Positions 8,006-18,720 of a stretch of 57,597 nucleotides of DNA are shown here, one piece after another. Below the pieces are notes generated by a model. That model was not told the origin of the DNA. It saw only the letters and a program-made list of their open reading frames with translations, and ran no database searches. Within the stretch, counting starts at the first letter, position 1. Each line of letters begins with the position of its first letter. The stretch is from Prosthecobacter debontii (GTDB lineage: Bacteria > Verrucomicrobiota > Verrucomicrobiia > Chthoniobacterales > Chthoniobacteraceae), in contig CAMAUI010000011.1 of assembly GCA_945861385.1 (NCBI GenBank), positions 1 to 57,597 on the forward strand. The letters run 5' to 3'. Made by a program: the position numbers and the translations under genes.

Positions 8006-9390
8006 CCTTCGATTTTCTCATCATCGGCGGCGGCAGCGCCGGCTACGCGGCCGCCCGCACCGCCGCCTCGCTCGGGCTGAAAACCGCCGTGGTGGATGGC
8101 GCGGAGGAACTCGGCGGCCTCTGCATCCTGCGCGGCTGCATGCCCAGCAAGACGCTGCTCGCCACGGCCAGCCGCGCCGTGTCGGTGCGGCGCGCGGCGG
8201 AGTTTGGCCTGCGTGCGGGCGCGCTGGAGGTGAGGGGCGATGAAATCCTGGCGAGGAAAAAGCGCCTGATCGGCGAGTTCGCGGACTACCGGCGGCAGCA
8301 GTTGGAATCGGGAAAGTTCGAGCTGATCCGCGGGCTGGCCAAGTTCGTGGATGCGCGCACGGTCGAGGTGCGCCTGCGCGATGGCGGGACGCGGCGGCTC
8401 ACGGCGCGTGCATTTTTGCTCGCGACCGGCTCGGTCATCAGCACGGTCCCGCTGCTCGATGATGTCGGCTGCTGGACGACTGATGACGTGCTCGATGCCG
8501 CGACAGTTCCCGGGTCGGTGATCGTCCTTGGCGGTGGCGCGACGGCGGTGGAGTTTGCGAGCTACTACGCGGGTCTCGGGCGCGAAGTGTGCATCATCCA
8601 GCGCGGCAGCCAGCTCTTGAAGGGTGCGGACGCGGACGTCGCGGAAGCTCTTGCCGACGGGCTCCGCGAGCGCGGCGTGAAGGTCTTCACCGGCACGCGG
8701 CTCATCAGCGCGGAAAAAGCAGGCGCGCTGAAACGCGTCACCTTCGAGCACGAGGGGACCGCGAAAACAGCCGCCGCGGAGCAGATCATCCAGGCACTCG
8801 GACGCTCTCCAAATTCCGCAACGCTCGGCCTCGATGCGGCGGGCATCGAAACCGTGGGCGGACGCCCCGTGATGCGCGCGACCCAGCAGACTTCGCAGCC
8901 GCACATTTTCGCCGCGGGCGACATCGCCGGGCCGTACGAGATAGTCCACATCGCCATCCAGCAGGGTGAGATCGCCGCGCGCAACGCCGCGCGCCTGCTC
9001 GGCAGCGCATCCGGCGCGATGGAGGAGGCGGACTACCGGCTGAAAGTCTCCGCGATTTTCTCCGATCCCGAGGTTGCGGCATGTGGCGCCGGCGAACGCG
9101 AACTGCGGGAACAAGGCACCGCATTCCGCACCGCGAAATACCCATTCAGCGACCACGGCAAATCGCTGTGCATCGGGGAGCCCGGCGGCTTTGTGAAGCT
9201 CATCGCCGACGCCGCAAGCGGTGAAATCCTCGGCGGCGCGGTCGTCGGTCCGCACGCGGCGGAACTCATCCACGAAATCGTGGTGGCCATGCGCTTCCGT
9301 GCCACCGCAAAGCAACTCGCCGAGACGCCGCACTACCACCCGACCCTGAGCGAAATCTGGACGTACCCCGCCGAGGAACTCGCAGGATAA
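8002..9390 (+). CDS. Pyridine nucleotide-disulfide oxidoreductase (lipoamide dehydrogenase/mercuric reductase-like)
   Basis: A 462-residue FAD flavoprotein. Its N-terminus has the dinucleotide fold FLIIGGGSAGYAAART. The redox disulfide is GGLCILRGCMPSKTLL (C41, C46), NAD(P) binding is at SVIVLGGGATAVEFA, the second FAD motif is HIFAAGDIAG, and the C-terminal active-site His is in HYHPTLSEI. The length and spacing match dihydrolipoyl dehydrogenases and their relatives. No 2-oxoacid dehydrogenase or mer genes are near, so the substrate is open; an Lpd-like diaphorase or general disulfide reductase is the safest call. It starts on an ATGA overlap with the STT3-like gene and closes that operon. 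Confidence 0.88.
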   Translation: MTFDFLIIGGGSAGYAAARTAASLGLKTAVVDGAEELGGLCILRGCMPSKTLLATASRAVSVRRAAEFGLRAGALEVRGDEILARKKRLIGEFADYRRQQLESGKFELIRGLAKFVDARTVEVRLRDGGTRRLTARAFLLATGSVISTVPLLDDVGCWTTDDVLDAATVPGSVIVLGGGATAVEFASYYAGLGREVCIIQRGSQLLKGADADVAEALADGLRERGVKVFTGTRLISAEKAGALKRVTFEHEGTAKTAAAEQIIQALGRSPNSATLGLDAAGIETVGGRPVMRATQQTSQPHIFAAGDIAGPYEIVHIAIQQGEIAARNAARLLGSASGAMEEADYRLKVSAIFSDPEVAACGAGERELREQGTAFRTAKYPFSDHGKSLCIGEPGGFVKLIADAASGEILGGAVVGPHAAELIHEIVVAMRFRATAKQLAETPHYHPTLSEIWTYPAEELAG

Positions 9391-9528
9391 GAGGGCGTGG
9401 TGAGCCAGGCGTGACTGTTGCCCGTGTGACGGGGGAAGGCGTTGAAAAAAGCTGAAAGTCGCGCTTGCCAATGGGGGGTGCCCTGACCATTGTGCGCGCC
9501 CTTTTTCCAAAAACTATTCCTACTATAC

Positions 9529-10254
9529 ATGTCCACTGAACTCATGACGGAGCTTCTCGAAGCGGGTGTCCATTTCGGCCATCAGACCAAGCGTTGGAAC
9601 CCGAAGATGAAGCCGTTCATTTTCGAGAAAAAGAACCAGATTTATATCATCAACCTTGGTGTGACGGTGAAGCAGCTCCACAGCGCCTGCCAGTTCCTCG
9701 CGAACACGGCGGCGAAGGGTGGGAAGGTGCTGTTTGTGGGGTGCAAGAAGCAGGCGCAGGAGGCGGTGAAGGAGGCGGCGGTGGCGTGCAACCAGTTTTA
9801 CGTGAACCAGCGGTGGCTCGGTGGGACGCTCACCAATCTCAAGACCATCCGCCAGAGCATCGCCCGGCTGAACTGGATCGAGAACATGGAGAAGGCCCCC
9901 GAATACGCGAAGATGGGCAAGCAGGAGATTGCGGCGATCCGCCGTGAAGGAGCGAAGCTGCTCCGCAATCTCGAGGGCATCCGCACGATGGACCGGCTGC
10001 CGGATGCGCTGGTGGTGATTGACACTGCGCGCGAGGTGAATGCGGTCGCCGAGGCGCGGCGGCTGGGCGTTCCAGTGGTCGCCATCGTGGATACGAATGC
10101 GGATCCCGAACTGGTGGATTTCCCGATCGCGGGCAATGACGACGCGATCCGCGCGATCCGCGTGATCCTGCAGAAGCTGGTGGATGCGATCGTGAGCAAC
10201 AACGCCGCGGGCGCGAAGAAGGTGGAGGCGGACATGTCCGCCGTAGCCGAGTAA
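9529..10254 (+). CDS. rpsB: 30S ribosomal protein S2
   Basis: Start at the ATG at 9529 (MSTELMTELLEAGVHFGHQ), giving 241 residues, normal for S2; a longer in-frame reading would add about 13 residues not seen in the family. Diagnostic segments are LLEAGVHFGHQTKRWNPKMK, QRWLGGTLTN and PVVAIVDTNADPE. S2 binds the 30S head–body junction and is needed for S1 attachment. It is followed by tsf, the classical bacterial order. No Shine-Dalgarno sequence is visible; the leader just before the ATG is AT-rich (aaaactattcctactatac). Confidence 0.97.
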   Translation: MSTELMTELLEAGVHFGHQTKRWNPKMKPFIFEKKNQIYIINLGVTVKQLHSACQFLANTAAKGGKVLFVGCKKQAQEAVKEAAVACNQFYVNQRWLGGTLTNLKTIRQSIARLNWIENMEKAPEYAKMGKQEIAAIRREGAKLLRNLEGIRTMDRLPDALVVIDTAREVNAVAEARRLGVPVVAIVDTNADPELVDFPIAGNDDAIRAIRVILQKLVDAIVSNNAAGAKKVEADMSAVAE

Positions 10255-10341
10255 GACGGCGGCCAGGCACGGCAAAATTTTCCGGCGGACGAGGGCGCCC
10301 CGCTCCCGTCTCCCGTATTTCAACCTACAATATCCGAACCA

Positions 10342-11190
10342 ATGAGCACCGTAACGATTGATGCAAAACAAGTGGGCGCGCTGCGCGAGAAGACAGGCGC
10401 CGGGATGATGGACTGCCGCAAGGCGCTGGTGGAGGCGAATGGCAATCTCGAGGCCGCGGTGGACATCCTCCGGGCGAAGGGCGCGGCGAGCGCTGCGAAG
10501 AAGGCGGGACGCGAGGCGAACGAGGGCGTGATCGCGCAGGCGATTTTGCAGGGCGCGAAAACAGGCCTGCTGCTGGAGGTCAATTGCGAGACGGATTTCG
10601 TCGCGAAGAATGAGGGGTTCCTGGCGCAGACGGCCGGCTGGGCGAAGGCGCTGGCAGAGGCACCGGCGACTGATCTCGAGCCTGCGCGTGTCGAGGCGGT
10701 GGCAAAAATCGGGGAGAACATCCAGATCCGCCGCAGCGTGCGCTTCGAGGTGAGCGGCAACGGGATCGTTTCCGCGTACATTCATCTGGGCGGGAAGATC
10801 GGCGTGCTCGTCGAGGTCGGGGCGGGAAAGACGGAGACGACGGAGAAGGATGAATTCAAGCAGTTCGTGCGGGACATCACGCTGCACATCGCCGCCGCCA
10901 GCCCGGTGTGCCTGAAGCGGGAGGAAGTCCCGGCCAGCCTCGCGGAGCGCGAGCGTGCGATCTGCGTGGAGAAAGCCCCGAAGGACAAGCCGCCGCAAGT
11001 TGTCGAGGGCATTGTGAAAGGCATGATGAGCAAATTTTTCGTGGGCGCGTGCCTGCTGGAGCAGGGCTTCGTGAAAAACCCCGACCAGACCATCGCTGCG
11101 TTCGTCGCCGAGAAGGCGAAGGCGCTTGGGGATGCGATTGAGATCCGCCGTTTTGCCCGCTTCCAAGTCGGCGAAGAGATCGGCGGGTAG
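10342..11190 (+). CDS. tsf: Translation elongation factor Ts
   Basis: A 282-residue nucleotide-exchange factor for EF-Tu. The N-terminal UBA-like domain reads VGALREKTGAGMMDCRKAL. The core has LLLEVNCETDFVAKN (the TDFV segment that contacts EF-Tu) and VKGMMSKFFVGACLLEQGFVKNPD. The length is normal. It lies 87 bp after rpsB and is presumably co-transcribed. The leader is A/C-rich without a Shine-Dalgarno sequence. Confidence 0.97.
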   Translation: MSTVTIDAKQVGALREKTGAGMMDCRKALVEANGNLEAAVDILRAKGAASAAKKAGREANEGVIAQAILQGAKTGLLLEVNCETDFVAKNEGFLAQTAGWAKALAEAPATDLEPARVEAVAKIGENIQIRRSVRFEVSGNGIVSAYIHLGGKIGVLVEVGAGKTETTEKDEFKQFVRDITLHIAAASPVCLKREEVPASLAERERAICVEKAPKDKPPQVVEGIVKGMMSKFFVGACLLEQGFVKNPDQTIAAFVAEKAKALGDAIEIRRFARFQVGEEIGG

Positions 11191-11295
11191 TGTCTGGCGG
11201 GCGAAAGGGGAGGCGCGCGCAGTTCTCTTAATTTCACGCCGCCTTCCTTCACCCTTGCCGCGAGGGGGCGCGGCGTTGCACCTTGCGCGCCCACT

Positions 11296-12558
11296 ATGAA
11301 GACCACGTTCCTTTTTCTCTCCTCGCTTGCAATCGCCACGGCACCCGCCGCGGAGAACTGGCCGCAATTCCGCGGGCCCGCGGGTGATGGGCATTCGGAT
11401 GCGAAGGGACTGCCGGCATCATTTTCGGAAACCGAGAATGTGAAATGGAAGGCGCCGACGCATGGGAAGGCTTGGTCGTCCCCGGTGGTGTGGGGCGGGC
11501 AGGTGTGGCTGACGACCGCGACGGAGGACGGAAAGACACTCGGGGTGATGTGCTTCGACAAGGAAACGGGGAAGGTGCTGGTGGACAAAAAACTGTGGGA
11601 TGTGGCGAAGCCGCAGTTTTGCCACAAGTTCAACAGCTATGCGTCGCCAACGCCGGTGATCGAGGAGGGGCGGATCTACGTGAGCTTCGGAGTGGCGGGG
11701 ATCGGCTGCCTCGACACGAAGGACGGGAGCGTGCTTTGGGAGCGGCGGGATTTTGTGTGCAATCATTTCCGCGGCGCGGGCACCTCGCCGATCGCGTGGG
11801 GAAAGCTGCTGATTTTGAATTTCGACGGGAGCGACCGCCAGTTCATCGTGGCGCTCGACAAGGCGACGGGGAAGACGGTGTGGGAGGTCACCCGCTCCAT
11901 TGATTTCAAAGACATCCAGCCGAACGGGAAGCCCGACGCCGACGGCGACTGGCGCAAGGGATTCGGCACGGCGCACGTGACAGACTGGAACGGGAAGCCG
12001 CTCCTCCTGAGCAGCGGAGCGAAGGCGCACTACGGCTACGACCCGGCGACGGGAGCCGAGGTGTTTCGCTACGAGTTCCGTGATGCGCACAGCGCGGCGG
12101 CGCGGCCAGTGGTGGGGCAAGGGATGTGGTTCATCACGCCGGGATTTGGAAAGAAGACGGTGATCGCGCTGAAGCTCGGTGGCGCGGGGCTGCTCGATGA
12201 ATCGGCGGTGGCGTGGACCGAAAAGAAGGGTGCGCCAAACAAGCCGTCGGTGATTTTCGATGGCGATCTTCTCTACATGGTGGACGACACGGGCATCGCA
12301 TCCTGCCTGGTGGCGAAAACCGGGGAGACGAAATGGCGTGAACGGATCGGGGGTGACTACTCGGCGTCGCCACTTCTCGCGGATGGGAAGCTGTATTTTT
12401 TCGGCGAGAACGGAGCCGTGGTGGTGCTGGCCGCGGGGCCGGAGTTCAAAAAACTCAGCGAGGGAAAATTCGACGCGGGCTTCATGGCTTCGCCCGCCGT
12501 GAGCGGGAAGGCGCTGTTCCTGCGGACGAAGTCGGCGCTTTACCGCGTCGGGCAATAG
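11296..12558 (+). CDS. Secreted PQQ-repeat beta-propeller protein
   Basis: A 420-residue protein with a signal peptide (MKTTFLFLSSLAIATAPAAE) and then WPQFRGPAGDGHS, the usual opening of PVC outer-membrane-biogenesis-like PQQ propellers. Several blades can be read (ASPTPVIEEGRIYVSFG, LDTKDGSVLWERR, GTSPIAWGKLLILNFDG, LDKATGKTVWEV, SASPLLADGKLYFFGENG). Such proteins are exported eight-bladed propellers. There is no evidence for a bound quinone or a catalytic domain, so an enzymatic role is not claimed; binding or scaffolding is as likely. It follows tsf by 105 bp. Confidence 0.85.
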   Translation: MKTTFLFLSSLAIATAPAAENWPQFRGPAGDGHSDAKGLPASFSETENVKWKAPTHGKAWSSPVVWGGQVWLTTATEDGKTLGVMCFDKETGKVLVDKKLWDVAKPQFCHKFNSYASPTPVIEEGRIYVSFGVAGIGCLDTKDGSVLWERRDFVCNHFRGAGTSPIAWGKLLILNFDGSDRQFIVALDKATGKTVWEVTRSIDFKDIQPNGKPDADGDWRKGFGTAHVTDWNGKPLLLSSGAKAHYGYDPATGAEVFRYEFRDAHSAAARPVVGQGMWFITPGFGKKTVIALKLGGAGLLDESAVAWTEKKGAPNKPSVIFDGDLLYMVDDTGIASCLVAKTGETKWRERIGGDYSASPLLADGKLYFFGENGAVVVLAAGPEFKKLSEGKFDAGFMASPAVSGKALFLRTKSALYRVGQ

Positions 12559-12617
12559 GCAGGTGCTTTCATTAAACCTCACTACGAGGTTCATCGCCGG
12601 AGTAGAATGTTTCCATG

Positions 12618-12626
12618 CGGAGCGAT
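12618..12626. repeat. Left 9-bp direct repeat (putative target duplication)
   Basis: CGGAGCGAT directly outside the left terminal inverted repeat; an identical copy lies directly outside the right one at 12773-12781. Confidence 0.65.
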
Positions 12627-12772
12627 GGGCGCATCTCAGTTTTTGGCAGGTCGCTCTCTTACTCTTTCTCCTGCTCTTGCTCTTGCTCAAGAGCCTGTTT
12701 GAGCAAAAGCAAGAGCACGAGCAAGAGTAAGAACTTCCGCCCCCAGCGGTGCTCAAAAACTGAGATGCGCCC
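12627..12772. mobile_element. 146-bp palindromic MITE-like element with 19-bp terminal inverted repeats
   Basis: The left end GGGCGCATCTCAGTTTTTG (12627-12645) is exactly repeated in inverse orientation at 12754-12772. Both ends are bordered by the same nine bases CGGAGCGAT (12618-12626 and 12773-12781), as a target-site duplication would be. The inside also pairs: 12658-12666 with 12723-12731 (9 bp), and 12673-12690 with 12699-12716 (17 of 18 bp, built of GCTCTT/AAGAGC repeats), leaving an 8-base loop. There is no coding capacity, so it would need a transposase supplied elsewhere. Confidence 0.7.
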
Positions 12773-12781
12773 CGGAGCGAT
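12773..12781. repeat. Right 9-bp direct repeat (putative target duplication)
   Basis: CGGAGCGAT directly outside the right terminal inverted repeat, identical to 12618-12626. Confidence 0.65.
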
Positions 12782-12948
12782 GTAGTGGCCCGGCGCGAGA
12801 ATGGTGAGTGCGGACAATGCGCTCGCCAGTGCGCGCGGCGCGTGGTGCGCGTGCTTGGGGCGGTATCTGACGGCGGACGATCTTCGCGAGGAGGCAGGTC
12901 ACCGCTTCAAAGCCGAGCCGCTTTTGCAAAAACCGGGATCAGGAATCG

Positions 12949-13593
12949 CTAGTCTCCCAGCGCCTTCGCCACCGCGCGGATGCAGCGTTTTTCGAGCACC
13001 CACGAGGGGTGCATCGCAGCCCACATGCGGACGTTTTTTGCCTGCGGCATCTCGCTGCTGCGCGCGGGGACGATCATCGTATCGAGCGGGGTGTAGAAGC
13101 TGGTGAATTTCACGCGGCGGAGCGTGTCGGCGTCGCCCTGGAGGTCGCGGAGGAAGTCGCTGCCGGGCCGCATCTGCACGCAGCCGGGAGCCCGGCGCAG
13201 GTTCGCGAGGACGGAACCGTTGTGGGGCGCGGCCATCGTGACGAAATGCCCGACGCAATCCACCCCGCCAAGGCGCTGCACGTAATACCGCGAGATGAGC
13301 CCGCCCATGCTGAATCCCACGAGGTCGAATTTCCGGCCCGGCAACTCCCGCCCGACGAACCCGGAGAGTTGCAGCGCGAGATCCTCGATCCTCGCTCCGC
13401 CGTTGGCGGGCTTGAATGTCGGCGTGAAGACCTCGCGCCCCTGCGAGCGGAGGAACTTCGCGAGCCGCGCCATATCCCCGCCGGTCGCGTGGATGCCGTG
13501 GACGAGGACAACCGGCGCCAGCGCCGGATTGGTCGCGATGGGCGGCGCATCGAAATGCGCGAGCGCGGCGACGAAGGCGGCGGTGAATTGCAT
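12949..13593 (-). CDS. Lipase/esterase of the alpha/beta-hydrolase fold (class 2/PGAP1-like)
   Basis: Start taken at the ATG at 13591-13593 (MQFTAAFVAALAHF), giving 214 residues; a longer reading upstream is arginine-rich and runs over the neighbouring gene's end. The segment PVVLVHGIHATGGDM is the oxyanion-hole strand and turn, and FDLVGFSMGGLISRYYVQ carries the nucleophile serine in G-x-S-x-G. A late His is at MWAAMHPSWV. The 'HG…GFSMGGL.SRYY' pattern is typical of triacylglycerol lipases and GPI-inositol deacylase-like proteins. No convincing signal peptide. It follows the NlpC-like lipoprotein by 56 bp on the same strand. Confidence 0.82.
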   Translation of the reverse strand: MQFTAAFVAALAHFDAPPIATNPALAPVVLVHGIHATGGDMARLAKFLRSQGREVFTPTFKPANGGARIEDLALQLSGFVGRELPGRKFDLVGFSMGGLISRYYVQRLGGVDCVGHFVTMAAPHNGSVLANLRRAPGCVQMRPGSDFLRDLQGDADTLRRVKFTSFYTPLDTMIVPARSSEMPQAKNVRMWAAMHPSWVLEKRCIRAVAKALGD

Positions 13594-13649
13594 GGCCGGA
13601 AGTGAGCGGATGCACCCTCGCTGGCAAGCAAAACCACCGCGCATCGCCC

Positions 13650-14153
13650 CTACAATCCTCCCGGATGCCGGATGACGTATCCGGGCGCGGGCCGGCTCTT
13701 CATCGTCCATCGCGGGCCTTCCTCCGCACCGTGCCAGCCAGTGTCGAACCGCAGGCCCGCGACCGTGAGAAAAACGTGCCCCTTGCGCGCCCACACGCTG
13801 ATCCACTCCCCTTCCCCGCTGCGCCCGTAGTCGCGGAATCCGCGCGATGTCATCCAGTCGCCGAGCAGCCCGGCTTCGCGCAGCACATACGAGGAGGCGC
13901 CGGAACAGTCGTAGCCCGCGTCCACGCCGTTGCAACGTCCGCCCCCGAAACGGTAAGGGAGACCCGCGATGCGATTTCCCGCAGCGATGGCCGCATGGAC
14001 GACCGGCGGTGCATCCTCCGGCGCAACCGCGCTGCCGCCCTGCATGGTCGCGGTTTTTCCCGGCACGTAGCGGTAGGTATAGTGAGGCGAGGAGCAGCCC
14101 GCGGCAAAGGCGGCGGCAAGCGGGAGCAGGGCTGTGAAAATGCGGCGGGTCAT
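13650..14153 (-). CDS. NlpC/P60-like lipoprotein
   Basis: A 167-residue predicted lipoprotein: a signal sequence ends in AAAFAAGC with the lipidated cysteine, so it should be membrane-attached on the periplasmic side. The segment LPYRFGGGRCNGVDAGYDCSGASSYVLREAG matches in order the substrate turn and catalytic-cysteine motif (YDCSG) of NlpC/P60 cysteine peptidases, and GHVFLTVAGLRFDTG gives the catalytic His. Such enzymes cut peptide cross-links in peptidoglycan. The protein is small but the core is complete. Divergent from the glutamyl-Q synthetase gene by 45 bp. Confidence 0.82.
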   Translation of the reverse strand: MTRRIFTALLPLAAAFAAGCSSPHYTYRYVPGKTATMQGGSAVAPEDAPPVVHAAIAAGNRIAGLPYRFGGGRCNGVDAGYDCSGASSYVLREAGLLGDWMTSRGFRDYGRSGEGEWISVWARKGHVFLTVAGLRFDTGWHGAEEGPRWTMKSRPAPGYVIRHPGGL

Positions 14154-14198
14154 ACGGGATGATTGACGTTTTCTGCCGGGAAGTCAGTTCTCGATTTC

Positions 14199-16438
<2,240 letters not shown>

Positions 16439-16789
16439 GTGAACGACACATCGTCCGAACTTAAGCCGCAATCGCGTGAGAGGAATTGGGCCGGTCTCAA
16501 CCTGTGCCTCTTTGTGCTCATCGTTGTGGCCGTTGCGCTCCCGTTCACGTTTCGCTCCCTCAGCGTCGTGAAGGAACGCGAGGCCCAGGACAAGGAGATC
16601 ACGGAACTCGAAGCGAAGCTCGAACGCGCACGGATGTTCAACACACGCCTGAGCCGCGAGATGCAGCTCGCCTCGACCGACCCCGAATATCTCGAGACAT
16701 TTGCCCGCGACAACGTCACCCCCGGCTACATGAAAAAGGGCGAGATCATTTTCCGCCTGCCGGAAAAAGGCACAGCGCCCCGGCAATAG
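16439..16789 (+). CDS. FtsB/DivIC-like septum formation protein
   Basis: A GTG start immediately follows the enolase stop, giving 116 residues. A short cytoplasmic tail is followed by one membrane helix (LNLCLFVLIVVAVALPFTF), then a coiled coil (VKEREAQDKEITELEAKLER) and a PEYLETFARDNVTPGYMKKGEIIFRLP segment, the pattern of FtsB/DivIC proteins in which the coiled coil is followed by a short 'LAR…Y.. pGE.vv..' tail. Such proteins join FtsL and FtsQ in the division complex. The enolase–ftsB order is known from many bacteria, which supports the call. Confidence 0.8.
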   Translation: MNDTSSELKPQSRERNWAGLNLCLFVLIVVAVALPFTFRSLSVVKEREAQDKEITELEAKLERARMFNTRLSREMQLASTDPEYLETFARDNVTPGYMKKGEIIFRLPEKGTAPRQ

Positions 16790-16800
16790 CTCCGCGCTTT

Positions 16801-16860
16801 TTCGCAGCGCGCACCGGACTGCCCCTACTTTTCGCAGCGCGCACCGGACTGCCCCTACTT
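16801..16860. repeat. Perfect tandem duplication of 30 bp
   Basis: Bases 16801-16830 and 16831-16860 are identical. The second copy contains the stop codon and final residue of the minus-strand gene that ends at 16855. Because each copy carries the same stop, removal of one copy would not change that protein. Confidence 0.9.
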
Positions 16861-18633
16861 TGAGGCCATCCGTCTGGTGATGAACTCTGTGAGCTTCTGG
16901 ATCTTGCTCGTGCCCAGCAGCTCCGCGGCTTTCGCCGGGTCGGCGGCGACCGCGGGTTCCGCGGCATACCAGATCATCAGCGGGAGGTTCTGGTCATTTG
17001 CGTCGGCTTCGTGCGCAGCGAGAGCGGTGAGGATGGGCCAGCGCTGCGCGACGGGGACGCGCTGGAGGGCGCTGGCGACACGCAGGCGGACGAGGGCGGA
17101 GTCCTCCTTCGCCAGCCGGAGCATTTCGGCGAGCACGGCCTCGGATGGCTTTTCGTTTTCGTTCATGAGTGTCACCGCCCAGCCGCGGACGTACTCGCTC
17201 CCCGCTTTCATCGCCTTGAGCGCGGTGGGCTCACTCAATCTGCCGCCACAATGCAGCGCCCATAGCGCGCGGAGCTGGCGTGTGTCATCGGTGTTTTTTG
17301 AGAGGATGTCCTCGAGTTCCGCGGCACCCGCGACTCCCAGGCCGCGCTCCTGCAATTCGAGCCTCGCGGCACGCACGAACCAGTCGTTTGCATGCAACTG
17401 GAGCTTCACCAGCTCCTGCTCGGAAAGCTTTGCGATGTCCACTTTCACGGGCTTCGCGGCGGCGCTGGTGATTCTGTAAATGCGGCCGTTGCTGCGGTCG
17501 GTGAAATTGCGCTGCTGGTGGCATGGCACTTTGTCGTACCAGTCGTTGATGAAAACCGAACCGTCGGGCCCGTATTGCGGCGAGAGACCACGGAAATGCT
17601 TGTCCTCGCTCACGATGAAGTCGCCTTTCTTCGCGCTCTGGTAACCACTGCCGGCGCGGCTCACGATTTCGTTGCGCAGCTTGTTCATGTGGATGTCGTG
17701 GAAGAAAAGCGTGTCGCGATACTCGCGCGGGAAAAGGTCGCCGAGATAGATCATCATGCCGCAGTACGCGGCCTTCTCGTAGCGGCCCCATGCGATCGTC
17801 TTGATGTCGGCGTAGGTATGTTTGTTGAAATGCGCGCCCGCCTGCCGGTGGTAACGTGCGCCCTGGATCGCATGCCACATGTGCGGGATGACGCAGGCCG
17901 CGAAGAACGCCTCGCCGTGGTCGTTCCAATCAATGCCCCACTGGTTGCTGCCGCCCTCGGCCCAGAGTTCGAATTTCCGCGTCCGCGGATGGATGCGCCA
18001 CACGCCGGCGTTGATCGGCGTGCGCTGTTCCGCCGCCGCCCCGGGCTTGCCGACATTGCTGTGCGTGAACACGCCCTGAGTGCCGTAGAGCCAGCCGTCC
18101 GGGCCCCAGATGAAGTCGTTGAGCGTCTCGTGCGTGTCCTGCCCTCCCCATCCGTCCACGACGATCTCGGGCTCGGCGTCGGGTTTGTCGTCACCGTTCT
18201 TGTCCGCAAAAAAAAGGAGGTTCGGCGGTGTGCCGACCCATACTCCGCCGTGACCGACAGCGATGCCGCTGGAGAAGGTCAGTTTGTCATAGAATACGGT
18301 CCGCTTTTCCGCGCGACCGTCGCCATCCGCATCCTCGAAAATCAGGATGCTGTCCTTCGGCTCGCCGGGGCTTGCGGGGTAGTTGGTGTTCGTGACCACC
18401 CAGATCCGGCCACGGTCATCAAGCGTCATCGCGATCGGCTGGACCACGTCGGGCTCCGCCGCGACGACCTGCACTTTGAATCCGGCGGGCACCGCGAGTG
18501 CAGCGGCCGTCTGTTCGGCGGTCATCGCGGGAGCAGTGGCGACGGGGCGATTTTTGTCCTCGAGCGGCGAAGCGGCGAAAACCGTGGCGGCAAGTGCGGC
18601 GGTCGAAATGGTGAGACGGTACATGGCGGACAT
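16855..18633 (-). CDS. PVC-type 'membrane-bound dehydrogenase domain' protein with HEAT-like C-terminus
   Basis: A 592-residue exported protein with a signal peptide (LTISTAALAATVFAASP); a start three codons later is equally possible. The N-terminal half is a beta-propeller of the family found almost only in Planctomycetes and Verrucomicrobia: VPAGFKVQVVAAEPDVVQPIAMTLDDRG in its opening, then SILIFEDADGDGRAEKRTVF and WGPDGWLYGTQGVFTHSNVG. Residues of about 430-590 are helical HEAT-like repeats. Many relatives continue into a cytochrome c domain; no CxxCH is present here, so it is the short form. The role of the family is unknown, presumably sugar or alcohol oxidation outside the cytoplasm. 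Confidence 0.85.
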   Translation of the reverse strand: MSAMYRLTISTAALAATVFAASPLEDKNRPVATAPAMTAEQTAAALAVPAGFKVQVVAAEPDVVQPIAMTLDDRGRIWVVTNTNYPASPGEPKDSILIFEDADGDGRAEKRTVFYDKLTFSSGIAVGHGGVWVGTPPNLLFFADKNGDDKPDAEPEIVVDGWGGQDTHETLNDFIWGPDGWLYGTQGVFTHSNVGKPGAAAEQRTPINAGVWRIHPRTRKFELWAEGGSNQWGIDWNDHGEAFFAACVIPHMWHAIQGARYHRQAGAHFNKHTYADIKTIAWGRYEKAAYCGMMIYLGDLFPREYRDTLFFHDIHMNKLRNEIVSRAGSGYQSAKKGDFIVSEDKHFRGLSPQYGPDGSVFINDWYDKVPCHQQRNFTDRSNGRIYRITSAAAKPVKVDIAKLSEQELVKLQLHANDWFVRAARLELQERGLGVAGAAELEDILSKNTDDTRQLRALWALHCGGRLSEPTALKAMKAGSEYVRGWAVTLMNENEKPSEAVLAEMLRLAKEDSALVRLRVASALQRVPVAQRWPILTALAAHEADANDQNLPLMIWYAAEPAVAADPAKAAELLGTSKIQKLTEFITRRMASK

Positions 18634-18720
18634 GCCAACTGGAACCGGCGGGGCGTGTCAAGGGTCAGCCCCGCTGCGGAACATTGCGCCGCGCGGCGGG
18701 ACGGCTACGATACGGATGAT

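Larger units (their letters stand above)
12559..12948. other. 390-bp gap between convergent genes
   Basis: Between the PQQ propeller and the lipase, which converge, no credible gene is seen. The stretch holds the palindromic MITE-like element at 12627-12772, whose hairpin could also stop transcription from either side. The rest (12783-12948) shows nothing I can name. Confidence 0.7.

Noticed and set aside
8002-9390. Mercuric reductase
   Set aside because: No N-terminal metal-binding domain and no C-terminal vicinal cysteines; the end is that of lipoamide dehydrogenase-like enzymes.
17392-18720. Upstream extension of the first coiled-coil gene to 980 codons
   Set aside because: The extension lies antisense to the membrane-bound dehydrogenase family gene, which has clear motifs; the paralogue at 22927 supports a start near 18721.
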